Assembly (NCBI GenBank): GCA_902363335.1
Contig: CABIZV010000006.1
Span: 289,284 to 353,283, forward strand
Source of the DNA: Enterobacteriaceae bacterium
GTDB lineage: Bacteria; Pseudomonadota; Gammaproteobacteria; Enterobacterales; Enterobacteriaceae
Length of the DNA stretch: 64,000 nucleotides
Direction of reading: 5' to 3'
Of this stretch, positions 57,485 to 64,000 are shown piece by piece (position 1 is the stretch's first letter; the number at the start of each line of letters is the position of its first letter). Made by a program: the position numbers and the translations under genes. The notes below the pieces were generated by a model that did not search any database, was not told where the DNA came from, and worked only from the letters and a program-made list of their open reading frames with translations.

Positions 57485-58492
57485 ATGAACACCACCCATA
57501 CTATTCTGACCGGCGACCGTCCTACCGGGCAGCTGCATCTCGGCCACTTTGTCGGTTCCCTGCGCCAGCGCGTACAGCTTCAGCAAGAACATCAACAGTT
57601 TATCCTGATTGCCGATCTGCAGGGGCTGACAGATAACGGCAGTAATCCGCAAAAAATCAGCCATAACATTCTGGAAGTGATGGCCGACTATCTCGCCGTC
57701 GGTATCGACCCAAGCCGCACCACGATCTGCCTGCAATCCGCCCTGCCCGCGCTGGCGGAACTGACGGCGCTGTATATGAATATTGTCACCGTCGCCCGCG
57801 TCGAACGGAACCCAACGGTCAAAAATGAGATTGCGCAGAAAGGGTTTTCCCGCGCGTTGCCGGTGGGTTTTATGGCGTACCCGATAAGCCAGGCGGCGGA
57901 TATTACCGCCTTTAATGCCGATCTGGTGCCAGTCGGTGATGATCAGCTGCCGATGATCGAGCAAACCAATGAGATCGTACACAAAATGAATAGCCTGACG
58001 AGTACGCCGGTGCTGCGCCACTGTAAGGCGCAGCTTAGCGACGTCAGCCGTCTGCCGGGGATCGACGGCGGCGCAAAAATGTCGAAGTCGTTGGGCAATA
58101 CGCTGACGCTTTCCGCCAGCGAAGCGGATATTCATCAGGCGGTGAGCGCCATGTATACCGACCCGAATCATCTGCGCGTGACCGACCCGGGGCAGATTGA
58201 GGGCAACATCGTCTTCACCTATCTCGATGCCTTCCATCCCGACAAAACTCTGGTCGCGGAAATGAAAGCGCACTACCAGCGCGGCGGGCTGGGCGACCGG
58301 CAGTGTAAGAACGTCCTTGAGGCGTGTTTACAGGAGCTGTTGGCACCGATTCGCGAACGGCGCGCCACGTTTATCCAGGATAAAGGTCAGTTAATGGCAA
58401 TGCTGCGCGAGGGCAGCGAGCGTGCGCATACGTTAACGCAGCAGACGCTGCATACGGTTAAACGTGGACTGGGGCTCCCGGTATTGTTCTGA
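57485..58492 (+). CDS. trpS2: Second tryptophanyl-tRNA synthetase (TrpRS II type)
   Basis: This class I aminoacyl-tRNA synthetase charges tRNA(Trp). The 335-residue protein has the HIGH-equivalent TGDRPTGQLHLGHFVGSL at about residues 9-26, the Trp-pocket region MAYPISQAADI, the GDDQLPMIEQTNEI block and the KMSKS loop AKMSKSLGN. It is distinct from housekeeping trpS, which in E. coli lies in the dam-gph operon far away. Salmonella has a similar extra copy. Such second enzymes can resist TrpRS inhibitors such as indolmycin. ATG 57485 has AAGGAG at 57473. Control is by the attenuator upstream. Confidence 0.92.
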   Translation: MNTTHTILTGDRPTGQLHLGHFVGSLRQRVQLQQEHQQFILIADLQGLTDNGSNPQKISHNILEVMADYLAVGIDPSRTTICLQSALPALAELTALYMNIVTVARVERNPTVKNEIAQKGFSRALPVGFMAYPISQAADITAFNADLVPVGDDQLPMIEQTNEIVHKMNSLTSTPVLRHCKAQLSDVSRLPGIDGGAKMSKSLGNTLTLSASEADIHQAVSAMYTDPNHLRVTDPGQIEGNIVFTYLDAFHPDKTLVAEMKAHYQRGGLGDRQCKNVLEACLQELLAPIRERRATFIQDKGQLMAMLREGSERAHTLTQQTLHTVKRGLGLPVLF

Positions 58493-58499
58493 ACCCTCT

Positions 58500-58525
58500 A
58501 GGCATTCACCGGTTGAATGCCTTTT
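58500..58525 (+). terminator. Terminator after trpS2
   Basis: AGGCATTCA / TGAATGCCT with loop CCGGT is followed by TTTCC, starting eight bases after the stop. The remaining 230 bases up to yhiI hold no recognisable gene. The yhiI promoter must lie there. Confidence 0.82.
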
Positions 58526-58754
58526 CCGTCGTTTTGATATTTTGTGTTAATGCGTTTGCAAGACCCTGTTACAAGTATGGACATAAAGCCGGTCGGTGTT
58601 AGTATGACATTGACGGTAGCTATATATATGCGTGTTTCATTTCCGGCCAGGATTGCTGATGATGACCACATGAGTAGCACTTTTCACAGCATCCTCCCCT
58701 CTTTTTAAGACGAAACGCGCGCCACTCAGCAACAGGGAACAAAGCGGGTAGCGT

Positions 58755-59822
58755 ATGGACAAAATCAAACGGCATTGGGCGTGGTATCTCGTCGGGCTGG
58801 CAATCGTGATTGCCGCCGTCGCATGGTGGATGTTGCGTCCACCAGGATTGCCCGACGGATTTGCCAGCAGTAACGGCAGAATTGAAGCCACCGAAGTGGA
58901 TATCGCGACCAAAACTGCCGGTCGCATCGAGCGTATTCTGGTCAGCGAAGGACAGTTCGTTCGTCAGGGCGATGTTCTGGCACAAATGGACACCCGCGTG
59001 CTGAATGAACAACGTCTGGAAGCCGCCGCACAGATCAAGGAAGCGCAAAGTGCCGTGGCTGCCGCGAGGGCATTGCTGGAACAGCGCCAGAGCGAAATGC
59101 GCGCCACCGAGTCGGTGGTGAAGCAGCGCCAGGCCGAGCTGAACTCAACCTCTAAACGTCACGCCCGCTCCAGCACGCTGTCACAGCGTGGAGCCGTTTC
59201 CGCTCAGCAATTAGATGACGATCGTGCCGCCGCCGAAAGCGGTCGCGCCGCCCTCGAATCCGCTCGGGCGCAGGTCTCTGCCGCCAAAGCCGCAATTGAA
59301 GCGGCTCGCACCAGTATTATCCAGGCCCAAACCCGGGTGGAGGCCGCCGAGGCGACCGAACGGCGTATCCTCGCCGATATCGATGACAGTACCCTGAAAG
59401 CTCCGCGTGACGGGCGGGTTCAGTATCGCGTGGCCGAACCGGGCGAAGTGCTCACCGCCGGTGGCCGGGTGCTGAATATGGTCGACCTGGCCGACGTCTA
59501 TATGACTTTCTTCCTGCCAACCGAACAAGCGGGCCTGCTGGCCATTGGCAGCGAAGCGCGCATTGTTCTTGATGCCGCGCCGAACCTTGTGATCCCCGCT
59601 AACATCAGCTTTGTCGCAAGCGTCGCGCAGTTTACGCCGAAAACCGTCGAAACCAGCGATGAGCGTCTCAAGCTGATGTTCCGCGTGAAGGTGCGCATTC
59701 CGCCGCAACTGCTGGAAAAGCATCTTGAATACGTGAAAACCGGCCTGCCGGGTATGGCCTATGTCAGGTTGGATAATCAGCAGCCGTGGCCCGCAGAGCT
59801 TGCGGTAAGGCTGCCGAAATGA
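58755..59822 (+). CDS. yhiI: HlyD-family adaptor YhiI
   Basis: This 355-residue periplasmic membrane-fusion protein has one N-terminal anchor (WYLVGLAIVIAAVAWWML), a lipoyl half (GRIEATEVDIATKTAGRIERILVSEGQFVRQGDVLAQMD), a long alanine/glutamine-rich coiled coil (about 80-190) and the second half (DSTLKAPRDGRVQYRVAEPGEVL). It matches E. coli YhiI in length and order with rbbA and yhhJ. It overlaps rbbA by four bases (ATGA). With RbbA and YhhJ it forms an ABC-type exporter-like set whose substrate is unknown. Confidence 0.92.
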   Translation: MDKIKRHWAWYLVGLAIVIAAVAWWMLRPPGLPDGFASSNGRIEATEVDIATKTAGRIERILVSEGQFVRQGDVLAQMDTRVLNEQRLEAAAQIKEAQSAVAAARALLEQRQSEMRATESVVKQRQAELNSTSKRHARSSTLSQRGAVSAQQLDDDRAAAESGRAALESARAQVSAAKAAIEAARTSIIQAQTRVEAAEATERRILADIDDSTLKAPRDGRVQYRVAEPGEVLTAGGRVLNMVDLADVYMTFFLPTEQAGLLAIGSEARIVLDAAPNLVIPANISFVASVAQFTPKTVETSDERLKLMFRVKVRIPPQLLEKHLEYVKTGLPGMAYVRLDNQQPWPAELAVRLPK

Positions 59823-62548
59823 AACAGGATATTCACCCCGCCGTCGCTCGGCTGGAACACGTTAGCCAGCATTTTGGCGCAACCGCTGCGCTGCGTGATT
59901 TTACGCTGACTATCCCCTCACGTCGCATGGTGGGGCTGATTGGCCCGGACGGAGTCGGCAAATCCAGTCTGTTGTCGCTGATTGCCGGTGCGCGGGTGAT
60001 TGAGCAAGGGAATGTGATGGTGCTTGGCGGCGATATGCGAGACGCCCGCCACCGCCGGGATGTGTGCCCAAAAATCGCCTGGATGCCGCAGGGCCTGGGC
60101 AAGAACCTCTACCACACGCTGTCAGTGTATGAGAACGTCGATTTCTTTGCGCGGCTGTTTGGGCATGATAAAAGCGCGCGCGAAAGCCGGATCGATTCTC
60201 TGCTGCAAAGCACCGGGCTGGCGCCGTTCCGCGATCGCCCTGCCGGGAAACTTTCCGGCGGGATGAAGCAAAAGCTTGGGCTGTGCTGCGCGCTGATCCA
60301 CGATCCGCAATTGTTGATCCTGGATGAACCCACTACCGGGGTGGATCCGCTCTCCAGGGCGCAGTTCTGGGAGCTAATCGACAGCATTCGCCAGCGTCAG
60401 CCGGAGATGAGCGTATTAGTTGCCACGGCTTATATGGAAGAGGCCGAGCGCTTTGATTGGCTGGTCGCCATGAACGATGGCGAAGTGTTAGCAACGGGCA
60501 GTGCGGAAACGCTGCGCTCGCAGACCGGAACGCAGACGCTGGAACAGGCTTTTATTGCTCTGCTGCCGGAAGCACAGCGCAATGCGCATCAGGACGTTGT
60601 CATTCCTCCACGCGATACCCGTGAAGAAGAGATTGCGATTGAAGCACGCGGCCTGACCATGCGTTTTGGTGATTTTGTCGCGGTCGACCACGTTAATTTC
60701 CGCATTGCGCGCGGTGAGATTTTTGGTTTTCTTGGTTCTAACGGCTGTGGTAAATCGACCACCATGAAGATGCTCACCGGACTGCTTCCGGCAAGCGAAG
60801 GTGAGGCGTGGCTGTTTGGGCAACCGGTCGACCCTAAGGATATCGAAACCCGTCGTCGCGTGGGCTATATGTCACAGGCGTTTTCGCTCTATAGCGAACT
60901 GACCGTGCGCCAGAATCTTGAACTCCATGCCCGACTTTTTCATATCCCGGATGACGAAATCCCCGGTCGTGTCGCTGAGATGAGCGAGCGCTTTATGCTA
61001 AGCGACGTGGAGGACACCCTGCCAAGCGCGCTGCCGCTGGGTATTCGCCAGCGTCTGTCGCTGGCCGTCGCGGTCATTCATCGCCCGGAAATGTTGATCC
61101 TCGACGAACCGACCTCCGGCGTCGACCCGGTTGCGCGCGATATGTTCTGGCAACTGATGGTGGACCTGGCGCGACAGGACAAGGTGACCATTTTTATCTC
61201 CACCCACTTTATGAATGAGGCCGAGCGCTGTGACCGTATGTCGCTGATGCATGCGGGCAAAGTGCTTGCCAGTGACACTCCGGCCGCGCTGGTTAAACAG
61301 CGCGGCGCGGCAAACCTTGAGGAGGCGTTTATTGCCTGGCTTAAGGAAGCATCCGATCCGGCGCCGGTGGCAGAGATGACGGAGGCGTCCGTCAAAGCTG
61401 AAGCTGAGCCGCCGCGTCAGGCGTTTAGTCTGCGCCGCCTGTTTAGCTACAGCCGCCGCGAGGCCTTAGAGTTGCGCCGCGATCCGGTGCGTTCCACGCT
61501 GGCGCTACTCGGCACGGTGATCCTGATGTTTATTATGGGCTACGGGATCAGCATGGACGTTGAGGATTTGCGCTTCGCCGTCCTCGACAGGGATCAGACT
61601 GTCAGCAGCCAGCGCTGGACGCAGAACATTGCCGGATCGCGCTATTTTATTGAACAGTCACCGCTTGCGAGTTACGACGAACTCGACAGGCGGATGCGCA
61701 ACGGTGAGCTGGCGGTGGCTATCGAAATACCGCCGAACTTTGGCCGCGATATCGCCCGCGGTACGCCGGTACAAATAGGGGTGTGGGTTGATGGCGCAAT
61801 GCCGAATCGCGCGGAAACGGTGCGGGGATATGTGCAGGCGATGCATCTGGGCTGGCTTCAGGAGATGGCCGCGCAACAGCCGAACACGGGTGGCGATGTA
61901 TCTCTGGTGTCTATCGAAACACGCTATCGCTACAACCCCGACGTGAAAAGTCTCCCGGCGATTGTCCCTGCGGTGATTCCGCTGCTGCTAATGATGATCC
62001 CGGCGATGCTCAGCGCGCTCAGTGTGGTACGAGAAAAAGAACTCGGATCGATAATCAATCTGTACGTTACCCCAACCACCCGAAGCGAGTTTTTGCTCGG
62101 TAAGCAGATACCGTACATCGTGCTGGGGATGTTTAACTTCCTGTTGCTGTGCGCGCTATCAGTCTTTGTTTTTGGCGTACAGCATAAGGGCAGTTTCCTG
62201 ACGCTTACTCTGGCAGCGCTGCTGTATGTGACGATTGCCACCGGGCTGGGGCTTTTGATCTCCACCTTTATGAAGAGCCAAATCGCCGCGATTTTCGGTA
62301 CCGCGATCATTACGCTGATTCCCGCAACGCAGTTCTCCGGGATGATCGACCCGGTCGCCTCGCTGGAAGGTCCGGGACGCTGGATTGGCCAGATCTATCC
62401 AACCAGCCATTTTCTGACTATCGCCCGCGGAACATTTTCAAAAGCCTTGGGGCTTAGCGATCTGTGGATCTCCTTTATCCCACTGCTGATTGCCGTGCCA
62501 CTCGTGCTGGGGCTTTCCGTCTGGCTGCTGAAGAAACAGGAGGCATAA
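59819..62548 (+). CDS. rbbA: Ribosome-associated ATPase/ABC permease RbbA
   Basis: RbbA is an ABC protein in E. coli reported to bind the 30S subunit and stimulate EF-dependent elongation. It also carries a permease domain. The 909-residue protein has two nucleotide-binding domains. NBD1 has GPDGVGKSS and signature LSGGMKQKLG; NBD2 has GSNGCGKST and LPLGIRQRLSLA instead of LSGGQ. The C-terminal ABC2 domain has about six membrane spans (from RSTLALLGTVILMFIMGYG). Both NBDs have Walker B (LLILDEPTTGVDP, LILDEPTSGVDP). ATG 59819 overlaps the yhiI stop. It matches K-12 over its full length. Confidence 0.94.
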   Translation: MKQDIHPAVARLEHVSQHFGATAALRDFTLTIPSRRMVGLIGPDGVGKSSLLSLIAGARVIEQGNVMVLGGDMRDARHRRDVCPKIAWMPQGLGKNLYHTLSVYENVDFFARLFGHDKSARESRIDSLLQSTGLAPFRDRPAGKLSGGMKQKLGLCCALIHDPQLLILDEPTTGVDPLSRAQFWELIDSIRQRQPEMSVLVATAYMEEAERFDWLVAMNDGEVLATGSAETLRSQTGTQTLEQAFIALLPEAQRNAHQDVVIPPRDTREEEIAIEARGLTMRFGDFVAVDHVNFRIARGEIFGFLGSNGCGKSTTMKMLTGLLPASEGEAWLFGQPVDPKDIETRRRVGYMSQAFSLYSELTVRQNLELHARLFHIPDDEIPGRVAEMSERFMLSDVEDTLPSALPLGIRQRLSLAVAVIHRPEMLILDEPTSGVDPVARDMFWQLMVDLARQDKVTIFISTHFMNEAERCDRMSLMHAGKVLASDTPAALVKQRGAANLEEAFIAWLKEASDPAPVAEMTEASVKAEAEPPRQAFSLRRLFSYSRREALELRRDPVRSTLALLGTVILMFIMGYGISMDVEDLRFAVLDRDQTVSSQRWTQNIAGSRYFIEQSPLASYDELDRRMRNGELAVAIEIPPNFGRDIARGTPVQIGVWVDGAMPNRAETVRGYVQAMHLGWLQEMAAQQPNTGGDVSLVSIETRYRYNPDVKSLPAIVPAVIPLLLMMIPAMLSALSVVREKELGSIINLYVTPTTRSEFLLGKQIPYIVLGMFNFLLLCALSVFVFGVQHKGSFLTLTLAALLYVTIATGLGLLISTFMKSQIAAIFGTAIITLIPATQFSGMIDPVASLEGPGRWIGQIYPTSHFLTIARGTFSKALGLSDLWISFIPLLIAVPLVLGLSVWLLKKQEA

Positions 62549-63672
62549 TGCGCGGATTACGCAATATTTATAACCTCGGAATGAAGGAGCTGCGCAGCCT
62601 GCTGGGCGATAAAGCGATGCTGACGCTGATTGTGTTCGCCTTTACGGTGTCGGTTTATTCTTCTGCCACAGTGATGCCGGGCTCGCTGCATCTGGCGCCA
62701 ATTGCTATTGCAGATATGGATAAATCACAGCTTTCTTCACGGATTATCAATGGTTTCTATCGCCCGTGGTTCCTGGAGCCGGAGCTGATTACCGCCGATG
62801 AAATGGATGCAGGCCTTGACGCGGGGCGCTATACCTTTGCTATCAATATTCCTCCTGATTTTCAGCGTGATGTTCTGGCAGGAAGGCAGCCGGATTTACA
62901 GGTGAACGTGGATGCGACTCGGATGAACCAGGCATTCACTGGCAACAGTTATATCCAGAATATTATCACCGGCGAGGTGAACAGTTTTGTCGCTCGCTAT
63001 CGGGATAACAGCATGTTGCCGGTAGAACTGGCGGTGCGGATGCGCTTTAACCCGAATCTTGAGCAGGAGCGTTTTGGTGCCGTGATGGCGATCATCAACA
63101 ATATTACAATGCTGGCGATCGTGCTGACCGGATCGGCGTTGATCCGCGAGCGCGAGCACGGCACGGTTGAGCACCTGCTGGTCATGCCGATCACGCCGTT
63201 TGAGATCATGCTGGCAAAAGTGTGGTCAATGGGGCTGGTCGTGTTGGTGGTTTCTGGGTTGTCACTGCTGCTAATGGTGCAGGGTGTTTTACAGGTGCCT
63301 ATTGAAGGTTCGATCCCGTTATTTATGTTGGGGGTCGCTCTGAGCCTGTTCGCTACGACCTCGATCGGCATTTTTATGGGGACGGTTGCACGTTCAATGC
63401 CGCAGATGGGGTTATTGATGATTCTGGTACTACTGCCGCTACAGATGCTGTCGGGGGGATCGACGCCGCGTGAGAGTATGCCGCAGCTGGTGCAGGATAT
63501 TATGCAGACCATGCCGACAACGCATTTTGTTAGCCTGGCACAGGCGATTCTTTATCGTGGTGCTGATTTTGCCATTGTCTGGCCGCAGTTTTTAACGCTG
63601 CTGGCGATTGGTGGGGTATTTTTTGCAATTGCGTTGATACGTTTTCGTAAAACGATTGGGGAGATGGCGTAG
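62548..63672 (+). CDS. yhhJ: ABC-2 type permease YhhJ
   Basis: This 374-residue inner-membrane permease subunit starts at an ATG overlapping the rbbA stop by one base. It has one N-terminal span (LTLIVFAFTVSVYSSAT), a large periplasmic loop (about residues 50-170) and five C-terminal spans (including ITMLAIVLTGSALIREREHGTVEHLLVMPI, the conserved ABC2 coupling segment). It likely pairs with the RbbA membrane domain. The order yhiI-rbbA-yhhJ is as in K-12, but the cluster sits here next to an rrn operon, not at the K-12 site. Confidence 0.93.
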   Translation: MRGLRNIYNLGMKELRSLLGDKAMLTLIVFAFTVSVYSSATVMPGSLHLAPIAIADMDKSQLSSRIINGFYRPWFLEPELITADEMDAGLDAGRYTFAINIPPDFQRDVLAGRQPDLQVNVDATRMNQAFTGNSYIQNIITGEVNSFVARYRDNSMLPVELAVRMRFNPNLEQERFGAVMAIINNITMLAIVLTGSALIREREHGTVEHLLVMPITPFEIMLAKVWSMGLVVLVVSGLSLLLMVQGVLQVPIEGSIPLFMLGVALSLFATTSIGIFMGTVARSMPQMGLLMILVLLPLQMLSGGSTPRESMPQLVQDIMQTMPTTHFVSLAQAILYRGADFAIVWPQFLTLLAIGGVFFAIALIRFRKTIGEMA

Positions 63673-63691
63673 AGGGGGTGGGTTATGAGCT

Positions 63692-63822
63692 TCCCCGGAG
63701 TCGGCGTGAACGCCTCGTCCGGGCTACCGGTGCAGACTGGCGTGTAGGCCGGATAAGGCAAAGCCGCCATCCGGCATTGTGCTCCGGCTCTGCCTGATGG
63801 CGCTGCGCTTATCAGGCCTGCG
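63692..63822. repeat. REP cluster downstream of yhhJ
   Basis: One CCCCGGAGTCGGCGTGAACG...CCGGGCTACC unit (63692-63728) is followed by a BIME with TGTAGGCCGGATAAGGCAAA and the inverted ATGGCGCTGCGCTTATCAGG (63743-63822). They separate yhhJ from the convergent rRNA operon end. Confidence 0.87.
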
Positions 63823-63853
63823 CGATTTACGACGCAGTGATGCCGGGAGACGC

Positions 63854-63884
63854 AAAAAAGCCCATCCGGCAGGATGGGCTTTTT
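63854..63884 (-). terminator. Terminator of the rRNA operon
   Basis: Read on the minus strand, AAAAAGCCCATCC / GGATGGGCTTTTT (13 bp, four-base loop) is followed by a U run, 11 bases past the 5S end. It is the expected rrn terminator form. Confidence 0.9.
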
Positions 63885-63894
63885 CACTTGTTTG

Positions 63895-64000
63895 ATGCCT
63901 GGCAGTTCCCTACTCTCGCATGGGGAGACCCCACACTACCATCGGCGCTACGGCGTTTCACTTCTGAGTTCGGCATGGGGTCAGGTGGGACCACCGCGCT
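63895..64000 (-). rRNA. rrf: 5S ribosomal RNA, 5' end outside window
   Basis: The minus strand from 64000 to 63895 reads AGCGCGGTGGTCCCACCTGA through GGGAACTGCCAGGCAT, the 5S sequence of enterobacteria. About 106 of 120 bases are present; the first ~14 (TGCCTGGCGGCCGT in E. coli) lie beyond the window. Confidence 0.97.

Noticed and set aside
57433..57490. Alternative upstream start frames for trpS2 (57446)
   Set aside because: They start in the attenuator tail; the AAGGAG site and homology favour 57485.

Overview
This window is chromosomal DNA from a member of the Enterobacteriaceae. Many proteins are nearly identical to E. coli K-12 or Salmonella proteins: RimI, HolD, RsmC, DnaT, DnaC, OpgB, Tsr, BtsT, YjiA, SymE and RbbA. 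Gene order follows the E. coli/Salmonella prfC to hsd to symE segment. A trpS2-type gene, a GGDEF gene beside fhuF, and the REP repeats suggest the Citrobacter/Salmonella side of the family. The species assignment is inference, because no marker gene for it is present. The window ends inside a 5S rRNA gene on the minus strand.

Layout. 1-4.1 kb: translation and replication housekeeping (prfC, yjjG, rimI-holD, rsmC). 4.2-4.6 kb: three tRNA-Leu(CAG) genes behind a stringent-type promoter. 4.6-9.3 kb: yjjZ, a membrane diguanylate cyclase, Fur-controlled fhuF, an orphan PTS IIC and a YbaK-type deacylase. 9.3-13 kb: bglJ/yjjQ regulators and a pobA plus AraC-regulator pair for 4-hydroxybenzoate. 13.2-20.8 kb: yjjPB (succinate export), dnaTC, yjjA, opgB and tsr with a clear sigma-28 promoter. 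21-28.8 kb: hexonate and pectin-fragment catabolism (Ldh2-type reductase, lgoD, lgoR, a GH28 enzyme with SLH-like repeats, GH105, and an orphan sugar-binding protein). 29-32.6 kb: btsT-yjiX-yjiA behind CRP and BtsR sites. 33-39 kb: a YfaZ-like porin, a succinate-semialdehyde dehydrogenase, an Rpn nuclease with an internal start, yjiS, a yjiR gene broken by an amber codon, and higBA.

39-46.6 kb is an immigration-control (defence) region: a type I restriction system (hsdRMS), SOS-controlled symE with antisense SymR, and a PD-(D/E)xK-like nuclease. 46.6-57 kb is accessory: a TauD-family dioxygenase, DUF2164 plus GNAT, a GH105 gene with two poorly characterised large proteins, and a MarR-HlyD-DUF2955 efflux operon. 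57.3-58.5 kb carries trpS2 behind a previously unannotated-looking attenuator, with a 17-residue leader peptide containing tandem Trp codons. 58.7-63.7 kb is yhiI-rbbA-yhhJ, followed by REP repeats, an rrn terminator and the 5S gene.

Strongest leads: the Trp attenuator of trpS2; the Rpn gene with an internal start behind a perfect Shine-Dalgarno; the GH28-SLH fusion without a signal peptide; the three-gene cluster at 48.6-54 kb with two unassigned large proteins; the double LacI-like operator at an orphan PTS gene; and the nonsense mutation in yjiR.
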